Positions 14,717 through 22,069 of a DNA stretch of 23,987 nucleotides are shown here, piece after piece. The DNA is taken from positions 77,769 through 101,755 of the forward strand of contig JAHYZZ010000004.1 in the NCBI GenBank assembly GCA_019424135.1, written 5' to 3'. Made by a program: the position numbers and the translations under genes. Each line of letters opens with the position of its first letter. The stretch's first letter is position 1. The notes under the pieces were generated by a model. The model saw only the letters and a program-made list of their open reading frames with translations. It made no database searches and was not told the DNA's origin. The DNA is from Lachnospiraceae bacterium (GTDB taxonomy: Bacteria; Bacillota; Clostridia; Lachnospirales; Lachnospiraceae).

Positions 14717-14854
14717 TTATGCTGAATGTTGTTTGTCCCTCATCTCTTTGGCCTCGTCCTGTGTAATCTGCCGGTAAGAAGCACCGAAGAAAGTATTTTC
14801 TGAACATCCTGCCAACAGCAGCAGGGAAAGAAGCATAGGTACAAGTTGTTTCAT
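14717..14854 (-). pseudogene. truncated rhodanese-like lipoprotein (45 residues)
   Basis: On the complement an ATG at 14854, preceded by AAAAGGAG, opens a 45-codon frame. It has a lipoprotein signal peptide (MLLSLLLLAGC, lipid-modified C17), then YRQITQDEAKEMRDKQ and a stop. The last segment matches how exported rhodanese-domain lipoproteins begin (Y-x-Q-I-x-x-E-E-A-K-x-M). The remaining roughly 90 residues, including the active cysteine, are absent and the next 90 bp are a promoter. It is therefore a 3'-truncated gene, although a short secreted lipopeptide is formally possible. Confidence 0.6.
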
Positions 14855-14891
14855 CTAAGGCAAACTCCTTTTCCTCACACGTTTTTGCCAA

Positions 14892-15413
14892 TCAACGTCT
14901 GCTTTTCATCTTTTTCTCAAATCGAAAAAATCCCTCGTTACCATCACCGATAAAATCATCCGTCATATCCGGCATCGGATGCTTCTCGTTGAAAAACTCC
15001 GTAATGTGAAAGCCACAGACGTTCACATAAAAATGGATATTCCGCCTTTCAAAATACGGCGTGCAAGTCTCCCATATCCTGGTGTCCGGATATAACCGTT
15101 CCAGTTCAAACCAGATCCTTTTTCCAATCCCTCTGCTCTGTGTCCCATATTTGACGAACAGTAAGTCAAGGTGATTGCACTGTGTCTCTTCATTGATCAC
15201 CACCACCGCGCCGCCTGCCATTTCACCGTCAACAAGGGCTTTATAAACAGCCGCGCCCTCGGTATGCAAGGACCGGTCTATGTCCTTCTCCGGCAGAACC
15301 AGCTGATCTGTTTTGCCGTATTTGTGTTCAAAGCCTTTCTGAAAAGCTTTCTGCATATCCAGCTTATATTGCTTCAATTCCCCGGCTTCCACCGGACATA
15401 ATTTAAACGTCAT
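14892..15413 (-). CDS. GNAT family N-acetyltransferase
   Basis: The 173-residue protein has a GNAT core: VYKALVDGEMAGGAVVVI (strands 2-3), LDLLFVKYGTQSRGIGKRIW (strand 4 and the acetyl-CoA pyrophosphate loop Q/R-x-x-G-x-G/A as QSRGIGKR), and NIHFYVNVCGFHITEFF near the end. It would transfer an acetyl group to a small molecule or peptide. The ATG at 15413 is preferred to a GTG at 15467 because TGAGGT lies about 6 nt upstream of it and nothing suitable precedes the GTG. Substrate unknown. It lies between an XRE regulator and the truncated lipoprotein on the same strand. Confidence 0.82.
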   Translation of the reverse strand: MTFKLCPVEAGELKQYKLDMQKAFQKGFEHKYGKTDQLVLPEKDIDRSLHTEGAAVYKALVDGEMAGGAVVVINEETQCNHLDLLFVKYGTQSRGIGKRIWFELERLYPDTRIWETCTPYFERRNIHFYVNVCGFHITEFFNEKHPMPDMTDDFIGDGNEGFFRFEKKMKSRR

Positions 15414-15490
15414 TACAACCTCATCAAATCTGTGGTGTGAAAGAAAATCCCAACGGAATATTTTCACAGGGACTAAAATAAATACAAGAG

Positions 15491-15937
15491 TTAATATCCA
15501 ACATTCTCATGTTCTTCCATATATTTAAGGACTTTTTTATCACATTTCGCTTTTTTATACCAGCCAATTCCTATCATTACAAATGCAACAATAATGACTA
15601 TCGTTCTTATCATTGAATCCGGAGAAAACAGACAACCAGCAACAAGTCCCGTACCTGCACCTGTAAAAAAATCTGTGATTGATTTTTCCTTCTTTATTGT
15701 TCCCAATGCTCTTTCTTTATCCATTGTTCTTATCATTTCAGAATCCCCCTTTAATAATGTATCAAGAGAAATTTCAAACTGATTACTCATGTCCAGAAGC
15801 ATTTGTAAATCAGGATAGCTTTTTCCGTTTTCCCAATTTGAAACAGTTTGTCGCGTAACATGAAATAATCTTCCAAACTCCTCTTGTGTTAATTTCTGAT
15901 CTTTACGAGTATTTAATATCTGATTTCCTATATTCAT
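15491..15937 (-). CDS. XRE regulator with C-terminal membrane helices
   Basis: The 148-residue protein has an HTH_3 domain at residues 3-58 (IGNQILNTRKDQKLTQEEFG, then FHVTRQTVSNWENGKSYPDL). A linker and hydrophobic stretches about 90-125 follow (GAGTGLVAGCLF and TIVIIVAFVMIGIGWY), so it may be membrane-anchored. The VTRQTVSNWEN recognition helix is almost the same as in the regulator at 23142-23732. AAGGAG lies 11 nt before the ATG at 15937; an in-frame GTG at 15949 overlaps the ribosome site and is less likely. Confidence 0.83.
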   Translation of the reverse strand: MNIGNQILNTRKDQKLTQEEFGRLFHVTRQTVSNWENGKSYPDLQMLLDMSNQFEISLDTLLKGDSEMIRTMDKERALGTIKKEKSITDFFTGAGTGLVAGCLFSPDSMIRTIVIIVAFVMIGIGWYKKAKCDKKVLKYMEEHENVGY

Positions 15938-15999
15938 AGATCGTACCACTCCTTTTTCTGTGTTGTTATTCCATTTATTCTTTCGTCTTTCTGAATACT

Positions 16000-16027
16000 A
16001 TTATAAGAAAATCACCTTCGAAGTAAA
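16000..16027 (-). promoter_or_regulatory. promoter of the XRE-GNAT unit
   Basis: On the complement, TTTACT (16022-16027) precedes TATAAT (16000-16005) by 16 bp, about 65 bp before the XRE start codon. Confidence 0.5.
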
Positions 16028-16100
16028 GTAATCAAGCTTTTACACACAACACATAAAGGAGCAAAGATTCTTTGACAAGGGGGGTCCCTGCCGCAATCAC

Positions 16101-16598
16101 TTAAAAATACCTTATCATCCTCCCTGTATGTTTGTAATATTCAACTGTAACACTGCTGCTTCCGGACAGGCTCCTATAGTCGTCTCCCGATATCTCCAAC
16201 CGGACACGTTTCCCCTGGCTGTCCGTCCCGGTCAGATAATAGTGAAGCGAAAAGATACCCGTATGCGCCTGAGATCTGCTGACCTGTATATCCGTCAACT
16301 GAGTCGTTACCGGTCCGGACACAAGATCCAAAGCCGTGTTCCCTGTAAACAGCACCCCGATCACTACGCATGCGGCTATAACAAGAATCCGGACCACTTT
16401 TACCGGGCCGGAGAATCTTCCTCTGCTCTGTACGATCTTCACCATCACATAGATACTCACTGCCCATACAGCCAGTACATCGCAGATCTCATCCACTATT
16501 ACGTGCGCTCCCGTCTTCGGCATGAGCAGACCTGCCACAACCACGGCAAGCACAAAAACACATAAAATAATTTCATACGTTTGTATTTTTCTTTTCAA
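16101..16598 (-). CDS. membrane protein of unknown function, TTG start
   Basis: The 165-residue product has three hydrophobic segments (about 8-26, 34-52, 68-86), then a polar domain of about 75 residues with alternating strands (LHYYLTGTDSQGKRVRLEIS, later SSVTVEYYKHTGRMIRYF). It probably lies outside the cell. I do not recognise a family. The start is TTG: the frame has a TAA immediately upstream, the first ATG would cut off the first helix, and AAAGGTGGG sits just before the TTG. That TTG overlaps the TGA of a 35-codon ORF, which argues for translational coupling. Confidence 0.65.
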   Translation of the reverse strand: MKRKIQTYEIILCVFVLAVVVAGLLMPKTGAHVIVDEICDVLAVWAVSIYVMVKIVQSRGRFSGPVKVVRILVIAACVVIGVLFTGNTALDLVSGPVTTQLTDIQVSRSQAHTGIFSLHYYLTGTDSQGKRVRLEISGDDYRSLSGSSSVTVEYYKHTGRMIRYF

Positions 16599-16702
16599 TT
16601 ACCCACCTTTAACTTTCTGCTTTTCAGATATGCACAAATATGAGGTTCCATTACAGGCAGACCTGAAAGGCGCCGATCATCCGATATCAGCGTCAGATTC
16701 AT
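16595..16702 (-). CDS. 35-residue ORF coupled to both neighbours
   Basis: On the complement an ATG at 16700-16702 overlaps the TGA of the upstream gene (ATGA). The ORF starts MNLTLISDDRRLSGLP, ends LKSRKLKVGN, and its TGA overlaps the TTG start of the next gene (TTGA). Both junctions are of the stop-start type seen in coupled operons. No domain is recognisable. It may be a real small protein, a coupling device that feeds ribosomes to the membrane protein, or chance; expression evidence is absent. Confidence 0.4.
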   Translation of the reverse strand: MNLTLISDDRRLSGLPVMEPHICAYLKSRKLKVGN

Positions 16703-17097
16703 CTCTTAACCAGTTTGTAAACTCCATTATTCTCCCGATAGCGCTTTCCATTTATAATTTTATAAAAAGCAATCTCTGTTTTTAAAACACTCTTCAGTTT
16801 TTCTATCGAATTGCACAGATCCCTCTCCGTAAGTTTATTGCTGTAATCGGTCAGTTGCGCCAGGGCAATATAGGCTCCATCATCTTTCGTTATTCTGAGA
16901 TTAAAACAATTAAATTCCCCTTCAAAATGAATGATATACGATCTGGGGATATACCGGAACCTCAACATAAACCATCCATGATGCTCCCACGCAGATTTTT
17001 CCTCCTCCAGCAGCATTTCGTCTCCAAACTGCCGCTGTATTTCTTTTTTTACATATGGCAAAGCCTCACGCCCTGACATGTAGTTGCCTGACTGCAT
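16699..17097 (-). CDS. soluble protein of unknown function
   Basis: The 132-residue product is polar with no signal peptide or membrane helix. It has an alternating strand pattern in the middle (WFMLRFRYIPRSYIIHFEGE, then FNCFNLRITKDDGAYIALAQ) and a basic C-terminus. I do not recognise it. The ATG at 17097 is preferred because GAGGTGAT, an excellent ribosome site, lies 11 nt upstream; a GTG at 17109 is the alternative and adds four residues. It heads a coupled unit with the 35-residue ORF and the three-helix membrane protein. Confidence 0.6.
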   Translation of the reverse strand: MQSGNYMSGREALPYVKKEIQRQFGDEMLLEEEKSAWEHHGWFMLRFRYIPRSYIIHFEGEFNCFNLRITKDDGAYIALAQLTDYSNKLTERDLCNSIEKLKSVLKTEIAFYKIINGKRYRENNGVYKLVKR

Positions 17098-17109
17098 ACT
17101 ATAAATCAC

Positions 17110-17524
17110 CTCACACCTTTGGTAAATATCTTTCCTGCAATCTTGTATTCTTTCAATTGTTGTTCAAATCATATCATATTCTCTGATATATTTCTATTTC
17201 CATGAACTCTGAATAGATTGGATGAGGACAAAATCCTGGACCAAATAAAAATACAGCTATCCGTTTTATACCGACAACTGTATTTTAAATACTTTATTAT
17301 TTTTCTGTTGAGTTTTTACCCTTGATCTTGTGAAATTCTTCTAATATTCAAATTTTCTGTCATAGAGCAGAGCGGCGATCACTCTTCAGATACGAATATA
17401 CTCATAAGAAACATAAATACCAACAGATTTCAGATTATTTCTTACTTAATGGACAATGCAACGCTGGTATTCTGTCTTTGGAAAGGCAACTGTGATCAGA
17501 CGGACTACAGATATTATAAGTTTA
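17110..17524. other. gene-poor interval between two minus-strand units
   Basis: About 415 bp, AT-rich. The left end (17110-17220) should hold the promoter of the unit to its left. It also holds a terminator (17248-17286). A plus-strand frame is open from about 17336 to 17572 but has no start until 17454, no ribosome site, and runs antisense into the SDR gene; I do not call it coding. Confidence 0.5.
17248..17286 (-). terminator. probable terminator of the flavodoxin-SDR operon
   Basis: AAAATACAG (17248-17256) pairs with CTGTATTTT (17278-17286). Read on the minus strand the stem is followed by a T-rich tract, about 240 bp after the SDR stop. The stem is AT-rich and the loop long, so the call is moderate. 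Confidence 0.45.
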
Positions 17525-18352
17525 TCAATTTTGTCTTAAAGGTCCATAAAAATAGGATGCCGTAGCTCCGCCATCAATGAGGAAATCCGCACCTGTGATG
17601 AAAGCGCCCTTATTGCTCATCAATAGTTCCGCCACATTGGCAACTTCATCCGCCGTGCCTGGACGCCCGGCCGGACACTTTGCGAACATATTTTTGTAGA
17701 AGTCTCCCCGAGGTCCATTAAACTCATCGATTGCCAACGGTGTAACAATAATCCCCGGGGAGATGGAGTTGATTCGCGCGCCCTTTTCACCCCATTTAAC
17801 AGACTCTGCCATCACACGCTTTTCATTGCACCGTTTGGCAAGCTGGTAAGCATGCAGAGTGTCTCTGATATTTTCCGGCTGAAGTAAAGCCAGCTTCAGA
17901 AGATCCTCAGTGGGAGTACAGGCCAGTTGTTCATCTTCCTCCGGTGTGAGTTGTTTCATCCGATGACCGGACTGACTGGAAATAGTCACACCCACACCTC
18001 CAGGGGCGATTACCTTGCCCACCTCCTCCAACAAAACAGCAGTCCCATACAGGTCAACCTTCAAAATTGCCTCGATGGGTGCCTGGCTGGGAGAAACACC
18101 GGCGGCATTGACCAGCATAGTAATGTTGCCGTACTTCTGTGCCTCGGTGATGATGTTCTGGATAGAGGTCCGACTGGAAAGATCCATTTCCACCGGTACC
18201 GCATCAAAGCCGGCATCGTTCATGGTCCTGGCGATATTCTGAGCGTTTTCATGCTTTTTGTCCCCAATCACAATCTTCATTCCATATCCCATCCGGCGGG
18301 CAATGGCCATTCCGATCTTTCCCGCACCGGTCAGTATCATAACGTTTTTCAT
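17525..18352 (-). CDS. SDR family NAD(P)-dependent oxidoreductase
   Basis: The 275-residue protein is a classical short-chain dehydrogenase: cofactor loop LTGAGKIGMAIA (7-18), acidic D31 after strand 2, NAAG (82-85), serine in ISSQSGH (124-130), YQLAK (Y169, K173), and SPGIIVTPL after the active site. The gap between the serine and tyrosine is about 43 residues against the usual 13, with an acidic insert (LTPEEDEQLACTPTEDLL) likely to cap the substrate pocket. The cofactor loop is also one residue tighter than usual. It follows a flavodoxin gene by 40 bp. Substrate unknown. Confidence 0.9.
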   Translation of the reverse strand: MKNVMILTGAGKIGMAIARRMGYGMKIVIGDKKHENAQNIARTMNDAGFDAVPVEMDLSSRTSIQNIITEAQKYGNITMLVNAAGVSPSQAPIEAILKVDLYGTAVLLEEVGKVIAPGGVGVTISSQSGHRMKQLTPEEDEQLACTPTEDLLKLALLQPENIRDTLHAYQLAKRCNEKRVMAESVKWGEKGARINSISPGIIVTPLAIDEFNGPRGDFYKNMFAKCPAGRPGTADEVANVAELLMSNKGAFITGADFLIDGGATASYFYGPLRQN

Positions 18353-18392
18353 ACCAATTTTCCTTTCTTAATGACCACCGAACACCGGCAAG

Positions 18393-18911
18393 TCAAAAAA
18401 CACATAGCTGTTTAAGCCAGCGCATTACAACGTCTTTACTGTTGTCTACATCAGAGCCACAGATTGCCAGACCTGACTTAACATCCGCACCTTTGCAGGT
18501 ACAGGCAATCTTCCTCTCTGTACCGCTCAGGCCGCTGCCCTCATGGGTGCAGAAAGGATGAATGGTTTTGCCTGCCCAGTCAAATGCTTCCAGGAAAGTA
18601 TAAACAGCCATCGGCATATCGCCCCAATAGTTTGGATAACCCAGATAAATTTCATCATAACCGTCCAGATTGGCAGGAAATTTCACCAGCTCCGGCCGGG
18701 CATTTGCCTTTTTGTCCGCCATTGCCTGATCCGTACAAAGCTTATAGTTGGAAGAGTAGGGGATCTTCTGTTCGATTTTGAACAAATCCGCTCCCGTTGC
18801 TTCTTCAATCATGTGAGCGACCTTTTCCGTGTTTCCAACCTCAACACTGCGGCATCTGCCGCCAAAATAATTTTCATCAGCCCGTGAATAAAATATAACA
18901 AGTTTTGCCAT
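18393..18911 (-). CDS. flavodoxin-like protein
   Basis: The 172-residue protein opens LVIFYSRADENYFGG and reaches VGNTEKVAHMIEE, the FMN phosphate loop with an insertion as in the Flavodoxin_4 group. IYLGYPNYWGDMPMAVYTFL is the second FMN-contact loop, and HPFCTHEGSGLSGTERKIA the third. It would be a cytoplasmic FMN electron carrier or small quinone or flavin reductase. It leads the operon with the SDR gene and lies downstream of a LysR-type regulator with a matching box in its promoter, suggesting induction by a small molecule or redox signal. Confidence 0.9.
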   Translation of the reverse strand: MAKLVIFYSRADENYFGGRCRSVEVGNTEKVAHMIEEATGADLFKIEQKIPYSSNYKLCTDQAMADKKANARPELVKFPANLDGYDEIYLGYPNYWGDMPMAVYTFLEAFDWAGKTIHPFCTHEGSGLSGTERKIACTCKGADVKSGLAICGSDVDNSKDVVMRWLKQLCVF

Positions 18912-18984
18912 CTTAATTTCTCCTTATTTTTCAAATTCCTTCGCCACGTCACCTTTAGCGAATGGATCACAAAGGACATCTATT

Positions 18985-19050
18985 ATTATAAAAATCGCCA
19001 AATACGTAATCAATTTGAGTTTCAGCCTTGTTTTATAAGTTTATCTTATA
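18985..19050 (-). promoter_or_regulatory. flavodoxin-SDR promoter with LysR-type box
   Basis: On the complement TTGATT (19008-19013) precedes TATAAT (18985-18990) by exactly 17 bp. The palindrome TATAAG-N5-CTTATA (19034-19050), of the T-N11-A type bound by LysR proteins, is centred about 64 bp before the expected transcription start, the usual place for a LysR recognition site. The LysR gene lies about 100 bp further upstream on the same strand. Confidence 0.6.
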
Positions 19051-19110
19051 TGAATTAGCGTGAGTACCAAAAGGAATATTTCTCGATAGTAAACGGTCAC
19101 GATAACAAAA

Positions 19111-19135
19111 ACTGCCCCCGCAGAGCGAGAGCAGT
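19111..19135 (-). terminator. probable terminator of the lysR gene
   Basis: ACTGC...GCAGT with an inner CGC...GCG stem; on the minus strand it is followed by TTTTTG. It lies about 20 bp after the LysR stop. Confidence 0.6.
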
Positions 19136-19154
19136 CTTAAAGCAGACATGATGC

Positions 19155-20036
19155 TTATTTAAATTTACTTTTCAGAATATCAGCAAACTCTTCCACATAA
19201 TAGCCGGAGTTATTCTTTTTCCAGAACAGGCAGTAATTACGGACAATCTGTTCCTCTCCACGGCAAAGAGGAACACGGCAGATGGAAGCGCCAAAGGTCA
19301 TAGTAGGTCCACTGCCTTCCACAGGTAAAAAACCTTGTCCGCTGATGACCATCATCCGTGCTTCCTCCAGATTTTCCGCATAAAGTATCTCTCCCTGAAT
19401 ACCAATTACAGTCTGGTAAAATTCCTTCTCAATAGATTGTTGTTCTCTCGAAGCCACAAGAATGCAGGGAATATTTTTTAATTCCTGTACTGTGACCGAA
19501 GAAAGTTCTGCCACAGGATTGCGGGCCGCTATTTCTATATACATTCTGTTGGTGGACAGGATAAGATTCACATATTCATCGGAAAAGGCACGGCGTTGAT
19601 CGTTGAGTACCAAATCCGCACCGCCGGTGCGAACCAGATCAAATAATTCTTCATGATTTCCATACAGCAGTTGAAGGTCAACACGAGGATATTTTTCCGA
19701 AAACTCCTCCAGCGCCTGATAAACCTCCGGACTGTTCTGACTTCGTAAGTATCCGATTTTTAAAGTTGTTTCATCCCCACGGGCAATCCTGGCGGCTTCA
19801 TTACATATCTGTTCATAATCCGCAATCAATACCAGGCTCTTTTTATAAAAGTGCTCCCCGGCAGGAGTCAACACAAATTTACGATTATGACGCTCCAGCA
19901 GCGAAAAACCCAGCTCGTTTTCCAAAGCTTTGATCTGCTGGGAAATGGCGGATTGAGAGATATGACACTTCTCAGCTGCTTCGGAAAAGCTGTTATTTCG
20001 AACAACAGATTGAAAATATTTTATTTGACGAAGCAA
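19155..20036 (-). CDS. LysR family transcriptional regulator (TTG start)
   Basis: The 293-residue protein has the LysR HTH at residues 1-60: LRQIKYFQSVVRNNSFSEAA, then CHISQSAISQQIKALENELG and FSLLERHNRKFVLTPAG. The periplasmic-binding-like ligand domain follows from about residue 88 (LKIGYLRSQNS). The start is TTG, with AGGGGGAG about 5 nt upstream and no in-frame ATG nearby, and the domain begins at once. It is encoded upstream of the flavodoxin-SDR operon on the same strand and most likely controls it through the box at 19034-19050. The ligand is unknown. Confidence 0.92.
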   Translation of the reverse strand: MLRQIKYFQSVVRNNSFSEAAEKCHISQSAISQQIKALENELGFSLLERHNRKFVLTPAGEHFYKKSLVLIADYEQICNEAARIARGDETTLKIGYLRSQNSPEVYQALEEFSEKYPRVDLQLLYGNHEELFDLVRTGGADLVLNDQRRAFSDEYVNLILSTNRMYIEIAARNPVAELSSVTVQELKNIPCILVASREQQSIEKEFYQTVIGIQGEILYAENLEEARMMVISGQGFLPVEGSGPTMTFGASICRVPLCRGEEQIVRNYCLFWKKNNSGYYVEEFADILKSKFK

Positions 20037-20152
20037 AATCTCTCCCCCTTCTAATCAACTTTATCCAAAAATATAAATGATCTTTGATGGTTTCGTCATA
20101 TCATCACCTCATCCAATCTAATTTTCCACTTCTTAAATCCTGAAGTTGAATC

Positions 20153-20569
20153 CTAAAACTCATACCTTGTTCCATGTGAAAGTAACAATCCGTCTGTTAA
20201 TTCCACACATAGAATTATCGTATTCTCATCATCAAAATTAGTATGCCCATTGTCAATCCACTCAGAAAATGCATGTTTCAATTTCTCGGCAATTCGATAA
20301 TTTTCCTCTTTCCCAAAATATCCTAAATTGATACCCTTTCCATGTGCTGTGAACCATTCACCGGCTATTGCAACAGTAGAGTTACTTTTCATATGCTTCA
20401 TTTTATTTGAAAGTGCGTATGTAATAATATAAAAGGCGCCCTTCTCATAATAGGCATTTACATAGCGCACAAAAGGCACCTCATTTTCTACTGTTGCCAA
20501 TGCAATAATGGTATCTTTTCCAAAGCGTTCCGTCATTATTTTTTCAGTATCCTCACTCAATTTTTTCAC
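20153..20569 (-). CDS. pyridoxamine 5'-phosphate oxidase-like FMN split-barrel protein
   Basis: The 138-residue protein reads KIMTERFGKDTIIALATVEN, then VPFVRYVNAYYEKGAFYIIT, HMKSNSTVAIAGEWFTAHGK and ends DGLLLSHGTRYEF. This is the PNPOx-like split-barrel fold, which binds FMN, F420 or heme. It is much shorter than true PdxH and lacks its C-terminal part, so B6 synthesis is unlikely. The GTG at 20569 is chosen because AAAGGAG lies 8 nt upstream and inside the longer frame that begins at 20605. It appears to be transcribed alone. Confidence 0.82.
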   Translation of the reverse strand: MKKLSEDTEKIMTERFGKDTIIALATVENEVPFVRYVNAYYEKGAFYIITYALSNKMKHMKSNSTVAIAGEWFTAHGKGINLGYFGKEENYRIAEKLKHAFSEWIDNGHTNFDDENTIILCVELTDGLLLSHGTRYEF

Positions 20570-20664
20570 AAGACCATCTCCTTTCCCCATTCCAGTTTGG
20601 TTCATATATTTATTCTTTCAAATTAAATAAAGCACTCTGATACATTATGCATATATGCTCACAT

Positions 20665-21306
20665 CTATTTCATAAATAATCCCTGAAGCATCATGTCTTC
20701 ATTGAAAGAAAGAGTGTATATTACAGTTGTATTCTCATATTCCACATGGACTTCAATAACCGCGCTCTTTTTTCCCATTTGTGTAATCTCTGCAGTATAT
20801 GTCTTTCCTATGGAAACTCGTTTACCCCAATTATCAAAAACTTCTCTTTTTGCCGCTTCCACAGACTCCTCCTGTATATGATCTTTTAAAACAGGATCTG
20901 AAATTTCTGTAAGCTTATCGTAATTCTTTGCATCCAATAAATCAATCACATACTCCGCCTGTTCTACAACTCTGTCTTCCCGGAAAATCCTGCTGTTTTC
21001 CAGAGTATTCTGTTTGGGAAGAGCCCAGTACGCAATGAAAATCAGCGCCGCCAAAACTACTGCGATACATCCAAAAATCTTCAGATATTTCTCTCGTCTG
21101 TATTTTTTCTTTTCCTCTTCAGAAAAATTCTGATTAAACTCTTCCGCAATTTCCGCCGGTTTTCCCATACGTTTCATAAGCTCTTTTGTATCGGTTTCGG
21201 CTCCGTATTCTTCCAGCTCCGCTGTGAGCTGACGTCTTATTTCCTTTTTCTTTTTACCTGAACATTTCAGTTTTTTCACAATTTTGTTGATATACGATTT
21301 ATTCAT
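20665..21306 (-). CDS. HAAS-domain membrane protein with DUF3887-like C-terminus
   Basis: The 213-residue product starts with a HAAS-type cytoplasmic domain (about 1-65: YINKIVKKLKCSGKKKKEIR, then LMKRMGKPAEIAEEFNQNF), the usual partner of PadR regulators. A membrane helix follows at about 78-96 (IFGCIAVVLAALIFIAYWAL). The outer domain of about 115 residues (VIDLLDAKNYDKLTEISDPV, later SAVIEVHVEYENTTVIYTLS) resembles DUF3887. The ATG overlaps the PadR stop by 8 bp, with GGAGG just upstream; a longer start at 21336 lies inside padR. The PadR-HAAS pair often controls membrane protein or envelope genes, but the effector role here is unknown. Confidence 0.78.
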   Translation of the reverse strand: MNKSYINKIVKKLKCSGKKKKEIRRQLTAELEEYGAETDTKELMKRMGKPAEIAEEFNQNFSEEEKKKYRREKYLKIFGCIAVVLAALIFIAYWALPKQNTLENSRIFREDRVVEQAEYVIDLLDAKNYDKLTEISDPVLKDHIQEESVEAAKREVFDNWGKRVSIGKTYTAEITQMGKKSAVIEVHVEYENTTVIYTLSFNEDMMLQGLFMK

Positions 21307-21652
21307 TCTTATTTTCCTCCATAATCCTGCATGCATTTTGGGTAATGTCCATCCACAATGCTTTTATTTCCCGCAATGCAGTCCTGCCTTCCTCCGTAAG
21401 TATATAATACTTTCGAGGGACTTTTTTTCCCTGTACTTCGCTCCATCTGCTTTCTACGTAATGATCATCCTCCAGACGGTATAAAATAGGATAAAGAGTT
21501 CCCTCCTTCAACAGAAATCTGTCATTGCTTTTTTCTTTCAGTTCCTGAATAATCTGATACCCATATTTGTCATTTTCCTCAAGCAGCTTCAGAACCAGCA
21601 TATCCAGAACACCCTTTTTCATCTGGCTTTCATATTTATCTTTCAGTTTCAT
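21299..21652 (-). CDS. PadR family transcriptional regulator
   Basis: The 117-residue protein has the PadR winged helix: KKGVLDMLVLKLLEENDKYG, then YQIIQELKEKSNDRFLLKEG and TLYPILYRLEDDHYVESRW. The wing PRKYYILTEEGRTALREI is followed by a final dimer helix. Its start lies within the end of the SdpI-like gene (17-bp overlap), so the genes are coupled; an in-frame GTG one codon earlier is possible. It is in an operon with a PH-domain membrane protein, an SdpI-like protein and a HAAS protein, and probably autoregulates it. Confidence 0.9.
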   Translation of the reverse strand: MKLKDKYESQMKKGVLDMLVLKLLEENDKYGYQIIQELKEKSNDRFLLKEGTLYPILYRLEDDHYVESRWSEVQGKKVPRKYYILTEEGRTALREIKALWMDITQNACRIMEENKNE

Positions 21653-22052
21653 CACCCCTATTCATATGATCCGGCAACCTTCTGTTTCCATCTTTATCAA
21701 ATTGCTTCCGCAATGCCAGTTCCGTTGGTAATATTGACCCGACCAGTGGAATCATCTGTATTCCAAGTATAACTGCTCCCACAATGCCTGTCACATCAGC
21801 TCCCTGTCCAAAAAAAGGAATCATAGCAACTATCGTTACAATCAGGAGAATCCACCCGCATATGTACCAGATTTTTCCACAGTATTTATGTGCAAATTCC
21901 CATGTGTCACGGTTTTTCATGGACATCGATGTACGGTATCCAAATACAGCGTTAATTTCTTTCGGCGCCTTAGTCTTGAAATATCTGCCAAAACCAATCA
22001 TTGTAACCGGAACAAGCAGATCCATAATCAGCATATAAATCCAAAATCCCAT
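21636..22052 (-). CDS. SdpI family membrane protein
   Basis: The 138-residue product has four hydrophobic segments (about 3-20, 57-77, 84-105 and a shorter one) and the SdpI signature between the first two, FGYRTSMSMKNRDTWEFAHK. In Bacillus, SdpI is the immunity protein and signal transducer for the SdpC toxin; many relatives outside that system have no known toxin. GAGGAG 8 nt before the ATG at 22052 fixes the start. No SdpC-like toxin gene is visible nearby. It lies 17 bp after the PH-domain gene and overlaps padR. Confidence 0.82.
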   Translation of the reverse strand: MGFWIYMLIMDLLVPVTMIGFGRYFKTKAPKEINAVFGYRTSMSMKNRDTWEFAHKYCGKIWYICGWILLIVTIVAMIPFFGQGADVTGIVGAVILGIQMIPLVGSILPTELALRKQFDKDGNRRLPDHMNRGDETER

Positions 22053-22069
22053 TTTGCGTTCTCCTCTTC

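Noticed and set aside
14655..14891. 78-codon minus-strand ORF
   Set aside because: It is a shadow frame over the truncated lipoprotein, which has the ribosome site and a sensible signal peptide in another frame.
16128..16565. 145-codon plus-strand ORF
   Set aside because: Antisense shadow of the three-helix membrane protein; low-complexity HY-rich translation.
17336..17572. open plus-strand frame before and into the SDR gene
   Set aside because: No start codon until 17454, no ribosome site, and its end is antisense to the SDR C-terminus; no recognisable domain.
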